Shown here: positions 1 to 10,313 of the stretch, in pieces
Layout of the letters: each line of letters starts with the position of its first letter
How positions within the stretch are numbered: the first letter of the stretch is position 1
Assembly: GCF_029395495.1 (NCBI RefSeq)
Contig: NZ_CP113918.1
Location: 1,426,001 to 1,490,000 of the forward strand
DNA: 64,000 nucleotides
Source: Bifidobacterium sp. ESL0769
GTDB lineage: Bacteria > Actinomycetota > Actinomycetes > Actinomycetales > Bifidobacteriaceae
Reading direction: 5' to 3'
Program-made: the position numbers and the translations under genes
The notes under the pieces: model-generated
What the model was told of the DNA's origin: nothing
Seen by the model: the letters and a program-made list of their open reading frames with translations, nothing else
Databases searched by the model: none

Positions 1-774
1 AACAAAGAGACCATGACCGGCAAAATGACCGGCCGCTACATCCAGCGCGCCACGATGGCGGGCATTCTGGTCGGCGTCTTCTTCACCGCCTTCTGGGTCA
101 TCATGGGAGCAAGTTCGAAAGGCGGACCGGGACTTCTGTTGGCCGGCAAAGTGCTGGCGGGAACGACCTTCGGTTGGGCGCTGGTGCTCATCTACTACAC
201 CAATTCGGAACTGTTGACCTCGAACATGATGGTCGTGAGCGTCGGAGCCTACCACAAGCGCATCGGATGGCTGCAATCATTGAAGCTACTCGGACTATGT
301 CTGCTCGGCAATTTGCTAGGTGCACTTATCGTGGCCATTATTCTGCGTTTCTCCACCATCATTTCGGGCGCCAGTTACGACGTCATGCTCACCGCAGCCA
401 ATACCAAACTCTCTTATCTCAACTCCGTGGGAGGCGTCGGCGACCTCTTCGTGCGCGCGATCTTCTGCAACTTCTGCATCAATATCGCCATGCTGATGGT
501 CTACAACGGCAAGCTTTCCAACGATTTCACCAAGTGCATCATCATGGTGGTCGCGGTGCTCGTCTTCACCTTCTGCGGCTTCGAACACTCGGTGGCCGAT
601 TCCGCGATGTTCCTCATTCTCGGTATGCACGGCGCCATCAACGCATGGAAGGCGATTCTCGTCATCGTCGTCGCCATTCTCGGCAATCTCGTGGGCGGCG
701 GAATCCTCATTGGTCTCAACTTCGCGACGATGAACGACGAACGCGGCATCACCACCGATACCAACAAACAATAA
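1..774 (+). CDS. Formate/nitrite transporter family protein (5' end outside window)
   Basis: Polytopic membrane channel of the FNT (FocA/NirC) family, which moves formate or related small monovalent anions across the cytoplasmic membrane. The visible 253 residues from the first ATG (13) contain repeated hydrophobic segments, the sequence ELLTSNMM and the late signature CGFEHSVADSAMF typical of FNT channels. The reading frame is open back to base 1 and the usual family length is about 270-285 residues, so the true start probably lies upstream of the window. Formate is a major fermentation end product in bifidobacteria, which fits an export role, but substrate cannot be decided from sequence. 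Confidence 0.88.
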   Translation, partial: NKETMTGKMTGRYIQRATMAGILVGVFFTAFWVIMGASSKGGPGLLLAGKVLAGTTFGWALVLIYYTNSELLTSNMMVVSVGAYHKRIGWLQSLKLLGLCLLGNLLGALIVAIILRFSTIISGASYDVMLTAANTKLSYLNSVGGVGDLFVRAIFCNFCINIAMLMVYNGKLSNDFTKCIIMVVAVLVFTFCGFEHSVADSAMFLILGMHGAINAWKAILVIVVAILGNLVGGGILIGLNFATMNDERGITTDTNKQ

Positions 775-837
775 GACCATATCGGGCCACGAAAACTTCC
801 CAAATCCGGGAGCGAAAGCGAGTCTCACGAAACATCC

Positions 838-879
838 GAAAAGGGCATTTTTGCGAAAGCAGGAACGCCCTTTTCTTAA
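838..879 (+). terminator. Rho-independent terminator after the FNT transporter
   Basis: A 9-bp perfect stem, GAAAAGGGC (838-846) with GCCCTTTTC (867-875), with a 20-nt loop and a T-rich tail. It lies 64 bp after the FNT stop codon and before the threonine aldolase gene. Confidence 0.75.
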
Positions 880-983
880 TTTTTATCGACAAACCGGAAA
901 GCGAATGCCGCCTTTTATCTTGCCATAGACACCCGTGGGATTATGGTAGAGACATACTCAACACGAGCAAATGAAGGAGCGAT

Positions 984-2009
984 ATGCTGGACTTTACCAG
1001 TGATTACACGGAAGGTGCGCACCCGCAAATCCTGAAGCGGATGGCCGAAACCAATATGGAACAGCTTCCAGGTTATGGCTCCGACAAATACTGCGATTCT
1101 GCAAAAGCAAAGATCCGCGAGGCTTGCGCTTGCCCGGACGCCGACGTCTGGTTCCTTGTTGGCGGCACGCAGACCAACCAGACCGTCATCGACACCATCA
1201 CCCCGCCCTACGCGGGAGTCGTCGCCGCAACCAACGGGCATGTCAACGTCCACGAGGCCGGTGCCGTGGAATCTACCGGGCATAAAGTGCTCACGTTGCC
1301 AAGCCACGAAGGCAAAATCGACGCGGCCGACCTCGAGCAATATTGCAAGGACTTCTACGCCGACGGCAACTACACCCACATGGTCTTCCCCGGTTGCGTC
1401 TATGTCTCGCACCCGACCGAATACGGCACGATGTACACCAAAGCGGAACTTACGGCCATCGCGGATGTCGCTCACCAATACGACATGCAGCTATTCCTCG
1501 ACGGCGCACGCCTCGGCTACGGGCTGACCGCCGAGGGCACCGATCTGACACTCGAAGACATCGCCCGCATCACCGACGTCTTCTATATCGGCGGCACCAA
1601 GGTCGGAGCACTGTTCGGCGAAGCCGTCGTCTTCACGAAGAACAACACGCCAAAGCATTTCCTTACGCAAATCAAGCAACATGGTGCGCTGCTGGCCAAA
1701 GGCTGGCTGCTCGGCCTGCAATTCGACACACTCTTTACCGACGGGCTTTACACGAAAATCGCCAAGAATGCCAACGTGATGGCCGACCAAATTCGTACCG
1801 CTTTGAAGACCAAAGGGTACCAGCTCGTCTACGAGAACACGACCAATCAGATTTTCGTGGCCATGGACCAGCCCACCATCGACCGGCTTTCCCCGCAGGT
1901 CGCCATGGGCTTCCTCGAAAAATACGACGACACACATACGGTGATGCGCATCTGCACCAGCTGGGCCACCACCCAGGAGCATACCGACCAGCTCATCGCG
2001 CTGCTATAA
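984..2009 (+). CDS. ltaE: Low-specificity L-threonine aldolase
   Basis: PLP-dependent aldolase of fold type I that splits L-threonine or L-allo-threonine into glycine and acetaldehyde in the cytoplasm. The 341-residue length is normal. Visible motifs are the substrate/PLP pocket start GGTQTNQ, the Asp-Gly-Ala-Arg segment FLDGARLGYGL, and the Schiff-base lysine in IGGTKVGAL (Lys206). An AAGGAG ribosome binding site precedes the ATG. The gene stands alone, behind a terminator and convergent with the following glycosyltransferase. Glycine from this reaction could feed purine synthesis by the neighbouring GAR-pathway genes, but no operon links them. Confidence 0.9.
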   Translation: MLDFTSDYTEGAHPQILKRMAETNMEQLPGYGSDKYCDSAKAKIREACACPDADVWFLVGGTQTNQTVIDTITPPYAGVVAATNGHVNVHEAGAVESTGHKVLTLPSHEGKIDAADLEQYCKDFYADGNYTHMVFPGCVYVSHPTEYGTMYTKAELTAIADVAHQYDMQLFLDGARLGYGLTAEGTDLTLEDIARITDVFYIGGTKVGALFGEAVVFTKNNTPKHFLTQIKQHGALLAKGWLLGLQFDTLFTDGLYTKIAKNANVMADQIRTALKTKGYQLVYENTTNQIFVAMDQPTIDRLSPQVAMGFLEKYDDTHTVMRICTSWATTQEHTDQLIALL

Positions 2010-2037
2010 CTGCGCACCGTAGCTTCGTCTTAAACCA

Positions 2038-2175
2038 GTGAGAAAAGCACCATTTTGAGGCGATTTTAGTGCTTTTCGCACTGGTTTTGCCACAACTAGA
2101 GGAGAAAAGCACCTTTTCGGGGCGATTTTAGTGCTTTTCGCACAGGTTCTGCCGCGACTAGAGATGAAAAGCACC
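2038..2175. repeat. Two tandem hairpin-forming repeats plus a truncated third
   Basis: Two copies of an approximately 62-bp unit lie head to tail at about 2038-2099 and 2102-2163, with a third truncated start (GATGAAAAGCACC) to 2175. Each full unit contains GAAAAGCAC followed 18 nt later by GTGCTTTTC, a 9-bp perfect inverted repeat, then a shared GGTT-TGCC-ACTAGAG tail. They lie exactly between the convergent ltaE and glycosyltransferase genes and could terminate transcription from both sides. The unit duplication and truncated third copy look like an expanding intergenic element. Confidence 0.8.
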
Positions 2176-2192
2176 TGAAATGACCACTGGCA

Positions 2193-3521
2193 TCAACGGT
2201 CTTTACGAGGGAACGACGCCTCCGCAATGGCTTCGCGCTCCATTGCGACGAATTTGTGGACGCACTGCGGCAACGCGTATTTGTCGCGTGCTTCCTGCGC
2301 ATATTTCGGGCCCCATTCGGCGCGTTCCCGCGGATGCTCGATCCACCAGTCGATGCGGCGGGCGAGCGCCTTGGCATTGCGGGCCGGGAAAACCGAGGAA
2401 TCAGTCAGCGCGAACTGGCTGGCGGCCGAAAGCGGCGAATCGGCAATCACCGGCACCAAACCGGACGCGATGCCCTCCAACACGCTCAATGATTCGATGT
2501 CGACGATGGAAGGATGCACAAGCAAATCGGCCTGACGCAACAGGTTCGGCATATCCTCGTTGGCATGGAAACCGATATGCGCAGGCCTCGGCAGCAATCG
2601 CTTGGCCAACCGACGAAGACGGCGTTGCAATGGTCCGGTACCGCAGATGGTCAAATCGATCTGTGAAGCATGCTGACTTAACGCGATCGCACGAATCAGC
2701 GTTTCGTGGTCTTTTTCGTGAGTAAGCCGCCCGGAAGCGATGATGCGGAACACACGCTGCGAGCGATGCGGGTCCCGAGCCGAGGTTCCTGCACTGTCGG
2801 CCTTGCTGATTTCAATCGCCTTGTCGCCACGGCTGTCATTGACTTCTCCGTTCAAAGCCTCGGTGCTATTGCCGATTCTCTCATGTTGATTACATTCATT
2901 GTCTTCTTCATAAATGAGCCTATACTTCGCGGGATGAAACCGGCTGGAATATCCGTTCGAGATGACATGCAATCGGGCACGATAACCATGCGCACGCAAC
3001 TGACGGGCAATCATTTCGCTCGGGGCATGGATATGGCCGATATGACGGTAGAGCCAGAAATCAAACAGGTAGTAAATAAGCGACGGAATGCCCGGAATAT
3101 AGCGCAACGGCCCCGCAGAATATGTGACGTTTTCGGGTTGGAGATGGAAACCTGCGGTCACCGGTATGCCCATGGATTTCGCAACAGCGAGCGCGTGCCG
3201 ACCAAATTTGAACGGCATATAGATGTGCACTACATCAGCGCCCTCGAAAGCCTGGCGAAAAACAGTGTCATCAGGCTTAGCAAATTGCATCTGTTGCTTG
3301 GCCGCAAGCCATGAAACGAATGGTAAATGGTGGACCTCAACCGGGAAATCTGGCGCACCGACGCCAACCAATCGAACGTGATGCCCCTGATTCTCGAGTT
3401 CCCGAGCATACTGCAACGCCGAATTCGAAGTGCCGTTGCCCCGGTTGCCAACCGAATCGACCACCAACGCGATGGTCAACGGCTTGTCGGCATCGCCTGC
3501 GACGTTTCGGGAATCTGGCAT
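2193..3521 (-). CDS. Family 4 glycosyltransferase
   Basis: GT-B fold retaining glycosyltransferase, 442 residues. The N-terminal Rossmann domain begins LTIALVVDSVGNRGNGTSNSA, and the acceptor-side HIYMPFKFGRHALAVA and HAPSEMIARQL segments are typical of GT4 mannosyl/glucosyl transferases such as phosphatidylinositol mannosyltransferases. The C-terminal domain has the SGRLTHEKDHETLIRA start, ICGTGPLQ, and the donor-binding acidic segment DIESLSVLEGIASG. Residues about 205-255 are a hydrophilic low-complexity insertion between the two domains that most relatives lack. It is monocistronic, divergent from purT. A glycolipid or cell-envelope role is likely; the substrate is unknown. Confidence 0.85.
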   Translation of the reverse strand: MPDSRNVAGDADKPLTIALVVDSVGNRGNGTSNSALQYARELENQGHHVRLVGVGAPDFPVEVHHLPFVSWLAAKQQMQFAKPDDTVFRQAFEGADVVHIYMPFKFGRHALAVAKSMGIPVTAGFHLQPENVTYSAGPLRYIPGIPSLIYYLFDFWLYRHIGHIHAPSEMIARQLRAHGYRARLHVISNGYSSRFHPAKYRLIYEEDNECNQHERIGNSTEALNGEVNDSRGDKAIEISKADSAGTSARDPHRSQRVFRIIASGRLTHEKDHETLIRAIALSQHASQIDLTICGTGPLQRRLRRLAKRLLPRPAHIGFHANEDMPNLLRQADLLVHPSIVDIESLSVLEGIASGLVPVIADSPLSAASQFALTDSSVFPARNAKALARRIDWWIEHPRERAEWGPKYAQEARDKYALPQCVHKFVAMEREAIAEASFPRKDR

Positions 3522-3756
3522 AATTCAATCCTAACGCCGTCATTTCAGTTCGCGGCTATCGAAATATGTAGGACGAACTTTATTGTGCCCGTTACGACAT
3601 TCTGAATTTTCAATGTATTGTCCGAGAAGTTGAGAGTCAACCGATCATCGATGAATTTTTGGACCAACCGGCATCCTGAGACCACCAATATCACAATTCA
3701 TCAACAATTATTAAAAGCGAACCTCACTCGGGGCCATCGTATGCAACAATGAAATC

Positions 3757-5031
3757 ATGACCGCTCAAACCGCATCATCATCCGTCAACTACCCGCTAGG
3801 CAATCCGGCCGAATCCCACCAAACTCGCATGCTCTTGCTGGGCTCAGGCGAACTCGGGCGAGAAATCGCCATCGAACTGACACGGCTCGGGGCATTCGTC
3901 ATCGCCGCCGACAGCTACGAACACGCGCCTGCCATGCAGATTGCGCAGGAAAGCCACGTATTGGATATGACCGATTCCGTGGCACTCAGCGACTTGATTG
4001 CCGAAACCAAGCCTTCGATTATCATTCCGGAAATCGAGGCCATCGCGACCCCGGAATTAGCCAATGCGGCGTCGGAGGGCATCCAGGTCGTGCCCAGCTC
4101 GCGTATCGCCGCAATCTGCATGGACCGGGAAGCGCTGCGAACGCTGATGCATGAAAAGCTTGGTCTGCCAACCACGCCGTATCGTTTCGCCGGTTCGTTT
4201 GCAGCATTCAAAGCCGGAGCGCAAGCCGTCGGTTATCCGTGCGTGGTCAAACCGGTGATGAGTTCCTCGGGACACGGACAGTCCGTACTTCGCGGCGACG
4301 GCGACCTTGATTCGGCTTGGCAGGAAGCGCAAACCGGACGAAGGGATGCCAAGGATGGCGGAATTTCAAGGGTTATCGTCGAAGCGTTCGCACCGCTTGA
4401 TTACGAGCTGACCATGCTCACCGTCTCCTCCAGCGCAGGCATCGTGGTCTGCTCCCCTATCGGTCAGCGACAGGAAGACGGCGATTACCGCGAATCATGG
4501 CAACCGGCACAAGTGAATCCGAGGATTCTCGAAAAAGCGCAGGATATCGCTCGCAAGGCCGTCAGCGGATTGATCGACATCGCCCATAAGAACGGCGAAC
4601 ACGGTTGGGGCGTTTTCGGCGTCGAACTGTTCGTTTTGAAGAACGGTGACATCCTCTTCAACGAAGTCTCCCCCCGCCCGCACGACACCGGCATGGTGAC
4701 GATGATTTCCCAACACTTGAGCGAGTTCGCGCTTCACGCCAGAGCCGTTCTGGGCATTCCTGTTACCAAAGAAAGCGTTGCATTGAGCCTCAAAAACGGT
4801 GAAGTCGCAGCCAGCCATGCCGTGGTGGTCACCGGAACCGGCCAAGTCACCTTCACCAACGTCCCGGAAGCGTTATCACAGCCCAACACTGACCTGCGTA
4901 TTTTCGGCAAGCCGACGGTAAACGGCCACCGTCGTATGGCCGTCGCTTTAGCTACCGGCACCAACGAAACGAATGCAAGGGAAAAAGCCGCGAAGATTTC
5001 GAATGATCTTCATATCGCAATTTCAAAATGA
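3757..5031 (+). CDS. purT: Formate-dependent phosphoribosylglycinamide formyltransferase
   Basis: ATP-grasp enzyme that makes formyl-GAR from GAR, formate and ATP, replacing folate-dependent PurN in step 3 of purine synthesis. The 424 residues begin with a nucleotide-binding turn (LLLGSGELGREIAIEL). The central ATP-grasp segment has VVKPVMSSSGHGQSV, and the metal/ATP site is GVELFV...FNEVSPRPHDTGMVTMIS. Its use of formate links it to fermentative formate metabolism and perhaps to the FNT channel upstream. No convincing Shine-Dalgarno precedes the ATG, and a three-codon frame (ATGAAATCATGA) overlaps it. Confidence 0.95.
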   Translation: MTAQTASSSVNYPLGNPAESHQTRMLLLGSGELGREIAIELTRLGAFVIAADSYEHAPAMQIAQESHVLDMTDSVALSDLIAETKPSIIIPEIEAIATPELANAASEGIQVVPSSRIAAICMDREALRTLMHEKLGLPTTPYRFAGSFAAFKAGAQAVGYPCVVKPVMSSSGHGQSVLRGDGDLDSAWQEAQTGRRDAKDGGISRVIVEAFAPLDYELTMLTVSSSAGIVVCSPIGQRQEDGDYRESWQPAQVNPRILEKAQDIARKAVSGLIDIAHKNGEHGWGVFGVELFVLKNGDILFNEVSPRPHDTGMVTMISQHLSEFALHARAVLGIPVTKESVALSLKNGEVAASHAVVVTGTGQVTFTNVPEALSQPNTDLRIFGKPTVNGHRRMAVALATGTNETNAREKAAKISNDLHIAISK

Positions 5032-5388
5032 ATAAGCCGCAAGCCTATTTTGCAGCGTTCTCATCGATTTTGAATGTAACTTGAGAATTAAGAATTCATG
5101 ACATTTGTAGATGTGATGATTCCATCAGTGCAAGACTATCCTGATGCCGCCTAAACTGCTCAGGGACGGCCATTATCTTATCTTTCCAACGGATGTAACA
5201 GAAAATTTACAATGTTCGAAATTGTTGGAAAACGGCGTTACTGGTAAAACGCTTTTGCTTGAATAAACGATCTATTGTCGCATTTTTTGTGCGCTGTGAG
5301 CTGCGAACTTGTTGGCTTCCGTTGGTATATTTTTGACGTAAGTTCACCTCATTCAATCAATCTCGTTACTCTACGGGAAGGGCGAATC
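5032..5388. other. Gene-free interval between purT and purC
   Basis: No convincing gene. A small hairpin (GCGTT 5235-5239, AACGC 5248-5252) followed by TTTTG could be a weak terminator or attenuator. I see no purine-riboswitch core and no clear sigma-70 promoter, although the purC promoter must lie here. Confidence 0.5.
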
Positions 5389-6138
5389 ATGGAGAAACTG
5401 GATATGCTCTACAAGGGCAAAGCCAAGAAACTCTATTCAACGGATGACCCGAATATACTCTGGGTCGAATACATGAATCAGGCCACCGCCGGCGACGGCG
5501 CGAAAAAGGCCCAGATTCAAGGAAAAGGAAGTCTCAATAACCGCATCACCACGGTTCTTTTCCGGCTTTTGGAAGCCGAGGGCGTCAAAACGGATTTCAT
5601 TCGCCGCGTCTCCGACACCGAGCAGCTCAACGAAAAAATCACGATGTTTCCGCTTGAGATCATCATGCGCAACACCGCTGCCGGCTCCTTCGCTCAACGT
5701 TACGGCATCAAGGAGGGCACCGAGCTCAAGCGTCCAATCCTCGAATTCTGCTTCAAATCCGACGAACTGCATGATCCGTTCATCAACATCGACGGCATCG
5801 TAGCCCTTGGACTGGCGACCGACGAGGAAATGGCCGAGGTTTCACGTCAGGCCCGTGACATCAACGAAAAACTCACCAAAATCTTTCGCGACATCGATGT
5901 AAAACTCGTCGATTTCAAGATTGAGGAAGGCAAAAACAAGGACGGCGAAATCGTCTTGGCCGACGAGATCACTCCGGATACCTGCAGACTTTGGGATTTG
6001 AAGGACGGTTCCGGCAAAGTCGAACATCTCGACAAAGACCTCTTCCGCAGAGACCTCGGCGACATCATCCCCGCCTACGAGGAAATCTACAAACGATTGC
6101 TTGACCTGGCCAACTGCCGAGGCGTCAAGGTCGAATGA
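5389..6138 (+). CDS. purC: Phosphoribosylaminoimidazole-succinocarboxamide synthase
   Basis: SAICAR synthetase joins CAIR and L-aspartate with ATP. I choose the ATG at 5389 (protein [16 protein letters not shown], 249 residues) because GGGAAGGG lies just upstream and the length fits the family; the frame is open further upstream. Visible motifs are the glycine/lysine-rich nucleotide site [13 protein letters not shown], the substrate segment [18 protein letters not shown] and [27 protein letters not shown] strong terminator directly follows, so purC is transcribed separately from purL-purF-purM. Confidence 0.95.
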   Translation: MEKLDMLYKGKAKKLYSTDDPNILWVEYMNQATAGDGAKKAQIQGKGSLNNRITTVLFRLLEAEGVKTDFIRRVSDTEQLNEKITMFPLEIIMRNTAAGSFAQRYGIKEGTELKRPILEFCFKSDELHDPFINIDGIVALGLATDEEMAEVSRQARDINEKLTKIFRDIDVKLVDFKIEEGKNKDGEIVLADEITPDTCRLWDLKDGSGKVEHLDKDLFRRDLGDIIPAYEEIYKRLLDLANCRGVKVE

Positions 6139-6141
6139 CAT

Positions 6142-6182
6142 ATCGCTCGCATACCTGAATCGTTGGTATGCGAGCGATTTTT
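6142..6182 (+). terminator. Strong rho-independent terminator after purC
   Basis: Perfect 14-bp stem (6142-6155 with 6165-6178), 9-nt loop, then a run of T residues ending at 6182. It separates purC from purL. Confidence 0.9.
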
Positions 6183-6274
6183 GGTTATTGCGCAATATTC
6201 CGTTCTCAAGCTATTTCTTCGCTTCCCGATTCCATCACTCCAACCACTTGACTCAGCTACGCTAAGGAACATCA

Positions 6275-9200
6275 GTGCTTTCAACAGTTTTTCGCGTGTA
6301 TGTAGAAAAGAAACCCGGCTTTGACGTCGAGGCCAGTAATCTTGCCAACGAGCTTCGGGATGTCCTCGGGCTCACTGGACTCAAGCACGTTCGCATCATC
6401 AACCGCTACGATGCGCAAGGTTTGGATGCCGCGCTTTTCGAAGCAGCCATTCCCACAGTTTTCAGCGAGCCTCCAGTTGATAGGGCGACGCGCGAATTGC
6501 CCGATTTGGGCGGTGCACAGGTTTTCGCTGTGGAATATCTGCCGGGTCAGTTCGACCAGCGTGCGGAATCGGCTAGCCAGTGCATCCAGCTCTTGAGCCA
6601 AGGGACACGACCGGACGTGCGCACGGCGAAAATCTATGCACTATACGGCAATCTTTCTTCTGAGGATGCTGCTGCCATCAAACGCTACGTCATCAATCCT
6701 GTAGACGCGCACGAAACCGGGCTTGAAACGCGCAAAACGTTGGAAACCGAAGTCAAAGTTCCAGCCGATGTCGAGGTAATCGACGGTTTCAATGAACTAG
6801 ACGACTCCGGATTGCAGCGTTTCATTGCCAAACGAGGACTGGCGATGGATCTGGGCGACGCAAAATGCTGCCAGACTTACTTCCGCGGTGAACACCGCGA
6901 ACCGACCATCACCGAAATCAAAGTCATTGACACCTATTGGTCCGACCACTGCCGCCACACCACCTTTGGCACTGAGCTAACGCAGATCGATATCGACGAC
7001 ACCGTGGTTGAGGCCGCATTCAAGCGCTATCTCAAGGTTCGAGAAAATCTGGGGCGTACCAACAAGCCCGTGACTTTGATGGATATGGGAACCATCGGGG
7101 CCAAAGAACTCGAGGCCGAAGGCGAGCTGACCGGACTCGACAAGTCCGAGGAAATCAACGCCTGCACCGTCAAAATCAAAGTGGACGTCGACGGCAAGCC
7201 TGAGGACTGGCTGTTCCTGTTCAAGAACGAAACGCACAACCACCCCACGGAAATCGAACCCTTCGGCGGGGCGGCCACCTGCATCGGTGGCTGCATCCGC
7301 GATCCACTTTCCGGACGTGCCTACGTCTATCAGGCCATGCGCGTCACCGGAGCCGGAGATCCACGCGTGCCGGTATCAGAAACGCTGGAAGGCAAGCTGC
7401 CACAACGAAAGTTGGTCACTACCGCCGCTCAGGGTTATTCCTCCTACGGCAATCAGATCGGGCTGGCTACCGGACAAGTTGATGAAATTTATCATCCTGG
7501 ATACGTTGCCAAACGCATGGAGGTCGGGGCCGTGGTCGGCGCGGCACCAGCCGTCAACGTACGCCGGGAGACACCAACCCCTGGAGACAAGATCATTCTT
7601 TTAGGCGGACGTACCGGGCGTGACGGCATCGGCGGGGCAACCGGCGCTTCCAAGGCACAGGATACCGACAGCCTGGTCGAATCGGGAGCCGAGGTTCAGA
7701 AGGGCAACGCAACCGTCGAGCGTAAGCTGCAACGGCTCTTCCGACGCCATGATGCCAGCGTGCTCATCAAACGCTGCAACGATTTCGGCGCAGGCGGAGT
7801 TTCTGTAGCGACCGGCGAAATCGCTGACGGGCTGAAAATCGACCTCGACAAGGTTCCGAAAAAATACGAGGGTTTAGACGGCACAGAACTGGCTATTTCC
7901 GAGTCTCAGGAACGCATGGCCGTTGATGTGGCGGCTGGGGACGTGGACGAGTTTCTGTGTTATGCGCACGAGGAAAACCTTGAAGCGACGGTCATTGCCG
8001 CCGTCACCGCCGAGCCACGCATGGTCATGGATTGGCGCGGCAAACGCATCGTCAACCTGTCCCGAGAATTCCTCGCTTCAAACGGTGCGACTAAACATCA
8101 GCACATCCATGTGTTGCCCGCCGAAGATTATTCGGTTCCGCAAGCTTGGAAATCCGGTGATCTTCACGAACGCCTGACCTCCTTGGTCGGCGACATCAAC
8201 ATCGCCGGCAACAAGGGTCTTGCCGAACGTTTCGATTCCACCATTGGCGCCGGCACCGTGCTGATGCCGTTCGGCGGACGCGAACAGCTCACGCCAAGTC
8301 AGGCCATGGTCGCCAAACTTCCCGTGCCTAACGGGCTGACCCACACGGCAAGCGCCATGGCTTGGGGCTTCAACCCGTTCATTACCGAACGCAACCAGTT
8401 CGCCGGTGCCTATCTGGCCGTGGTCGAATCGGTCTCCAAGCTCGTCACAACCGGTTTCACGAGAGAAAACGCCTACCTGAGCTTCCAGGAATATTTTGGC
8501 AAGCTTCATCAGGACCCCGAACGTTGGGGCAAGCCCACTGCGGCATTGCTCGGCGCTCTGAGCGCTCAGCTCGACCTCAAGGTCGGTGCCATCGGTGGCA
8601 AGGACTCAATGAGTGGCAGTTTCGAGCAGGACGGCCAAGAGCTGGATGTACCGCCCACGCTAATCTCCTTCGCCGTATCCACCGGAAATATGAACGGTGC
8701 GGTATCGCCGGAATTCAAGGGTTCCGGGCATCGTATCGTGCGTATAGCACCGCAACGGTATGGATATGATGCGACTTCCGTCAATGCAAACGATGCCGAA
8801 AGCGCTTACCGGCTTATCCCCAGCCCCGACGATCTGCTTGAAACTTTGGCACTGGTCGAACAACTGACCGCCACCAACCAGACTCTCGCAATTTCCACAC
8901 TGGGATACGGTGCCTCCGCCGAAGCCTTGTTTAAGATGACGCTGGGCAATCAGATCGGCGTCAGGCTGAACAACGACATCAACCTTGACGTCCTGTTCGA
9001 ACCTGCATACGGTTCCTTTATTGTGGAACTTGCGGAAGGTGCCGAAGTGCCGGAAAGTGACGAGCAAGTTAGCGTTGAAGTGATTGGCACAACCACGGCT
9101 ACTTATGAATTCGCGGCGGCCGGCGAAACCGTCGACCTTGGCGAATTACAGGATGTTTGGGAATCCACGATGGAAGAAATCTTCCCCTATCGCAGCCATG

Positions 9201-10312
9201 GCATCAATGGCAAAGCCAGCACAACGGAGAACATCCAAACGGCTTCAAATGAACCCTCCGCACAACTTCCCGCCCAAAACGTAACAGATACGCAGACCAT
9301 CAGTTACCGTAAAGGCCAGCAGGCTTTCTACGTCGGCAACCCGCTCAAGGCCAAGCCGCGCGTGCTCATTCCGGTATTTCCCGGTAATAACTGTGAATAC
9401 GACGCTGCGGCGGCTTTCGCGGCGGCAGGTGCGGACCCGCACACGCTGATTGTCAATAACCTATCCCCCGAGGCCGTAGCCGAATCGTCGCGACAACTGG
9501 CCAAGGAAATCAAGGCCAGCCAGATCGTCATGATTCCGGGCGGTTTCTCAGGCAGCGACGAACCAGACGGATCGGCGAAATTCATCACCGCATTCTTCCG
9601 TGCTCCTGCTGTGGCGGACGCCGTGCGTGACCTGCTGGGCAACCGCGATGGCCTGATGCTCGGCATCTGCAACGGCTTCCAGGCGCTCATCAAGCTCGGC
9701 CTCGTGCCCTATGGAGACATCGTCGAGCCCAGCGAGAACCAGCCGACACTGACCTTCAACACCATCGGACGGCATCAAAGCCGTCTGGTGCGTACGAGGG
9801 TTTCCAGCGATCTCTCGCCTTGGATGGCGGGCAGCGAAGTCGGCGATATCTACACCATCCCGATTTCGCACGGCGAAGGCCGGTTCGTCGCCACGCCCGA
9901 ACAAATCAGTCAGCTCGCCAGTAGCGGTCAGATCGCCGCACAATATGTCGATGAAAACGGCAACGCGAGCATGAATCTGGCCGACAACCCCAACGGTTCC
10001 ATGGCCGCCGTCGAAGCGCTGACCAGCCCTGATGGCCGGGTACTGGGCAAGATGGGTCATTCCGAACGCCGTGGCGATGGACTGTATTTGAACGTTCCAG
10101 GCCGCGAGTTCCAGCCGATTTTCGAGGCCGGAGTTCGCTATTTCACAGGAGTCGCGTCAAAACAAAGCGAAACAGCGAAACCGGATAAATCCATCGACTC
10201 GACCGATGGAGCCAAACTGACTGATATCACCAATCACATTAATACCACCAATCCAACCGACTTAGTCGACCTGGCCAATCCCACCAACCCGACCGATGAA
10301 AGGAAGGCCTGA
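6275..10312 (+). CDS. purL: Phosphoribosylformylglycinamidine synthase, single-chain
   Basis: Large-type FGAM synthase (1345 residues) converting FGAR, glutamine and ATP to FGAM. It starts at GTG with AAGGA 6 nt upstream. Order: N-terminal PurS-like domain; two AIRS-like synthetase halves, with [21 protein letters not shown] and [16 protein letters not shown] in the first and [10 protein letters not shown] in the second; and a C-terminal class-I glutaminase with [10 protein letters not shown], catalytic Cys1132 in LGICNGFQ, and ISHGEGRF. A hydrophilic linker (about 977-1008) precedes the glutaminase, and the last 45 residues are a Thr/Asn/Pro-rich tail absent from most PurL proteins. Spacing to purF is 1 nt. 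Confidence 0.95.
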   Translation: MLSTVFRVYVEKKPGFDVEASNLANELRDVLGLTGLKHVRIINRYDAQGLDAALFEAAIPTVFSEPPVDRATRELPDLGGAQVFAVEYLPGQFDQRAESASQCIQLLSQGTRPDVRTAKIYALYGNLSSEDAAAIKRYVINPVDAHETGLETRKTLETEVKVPADVEVIDGFNELDDSGLQRFIAKRGLAMDLGDAKCCQTYFRGEHREPTITEIKVIDTYWSDHCRHTTFGTELTQIDIDDTVVEAAFKRYLKVRENLGRTNKPVTLMDMGTIGAKELEAEGELTGLDKSEEINACTVKIKVDVDGKPEDWLFLFKNETHNHPTEIEPFGGAATCIGGCIRDPLSGRAYVYQAMRVTGAGDPRVPVSETLEGKLPQRKLVTTAAQGYSSYGNQIGLATGQVDEIYHPGYVAKRMEVGAVVGAAPAVNVRRETPTPGDKIILLGGRTGRDGIGGATGASKAQDTDSLVESGAEVQKGNATVERKLQRLFRRHDASVLIKRCNDFGAGGVSVATGEIADGLKIDLDKVPKKYEGLDGTELAISESQERMAVDVAAGDVDEFLCYAHEENLEATVIAAVTAEPRMVMDWRGKRIVNLSREFLASNGATKHQHIHVLPAEDYSVPQAWKSGDLHERLTSLVGDINIAGNKGLAERFDSTIGAGTVLMPFGGREQLTPSQAMVAKLPVPNGLTHTASAMAWGFNPFITERNQFAGAYLAVVESVSKLVTTGFTRENAYLSFQEYFGKLHQDPERWGKPTAALLGALSAQLDLKVGAIGGKDSMSGSFEQDGQELDVPPTLISFAVSTGNMNGAVSPEFKGSGHRIVRIAPQRYGYDATSVNANDAESAYRLIPSPDDLLETLALVEQLTATNQTLAISTLGYGASAEALFKMTLGNQIGVRLNNDINLDVLFEPAYGSFIVELAEGAEVPESDEQVSVEVIGTTTATYEFAAAGETVDLGELQDVWESTMEEIFPYRSHGINGKASTTENIQTASNEPSAQLPAQNVTDTQTISYRKGQQAFYVGNPLKAKPRVLIPVFPGNNCEYDAAAAFAAAGADPHTLIVNNLSPEAVAESSRQLAKEIKASQIVMIPGGFSGSDEPDGSAKFITAFFRAPAVADAVRDLLGNRDGLMLGICNGFQALIKLGLVPYGDIVEPSENQPTLTFNTIGRHQSRLVRTRVSSDLSPWMAGSEVGDIYTIPISHGEGRFVATPEQISQLASSGQIAAQYVDENGNASMNLADNPNGSMAAVEALTSPDGRVLGKMGHSERRGDGLYLNVPGREFQPIFEAGVRYFTGVASKQSETAKPDKSIDSTDGAKLTDITNHINTTNPTDLVDLANPTNPTDERKA

Positions 10313-10313
10313 T

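Noticed and set aside
5032..5388. Possible purine riboswitch upstream of purC
   Set aside because: No conserved purine-aptamer core or P1-P2-P3 arrangement could be found; only a small hairpin.
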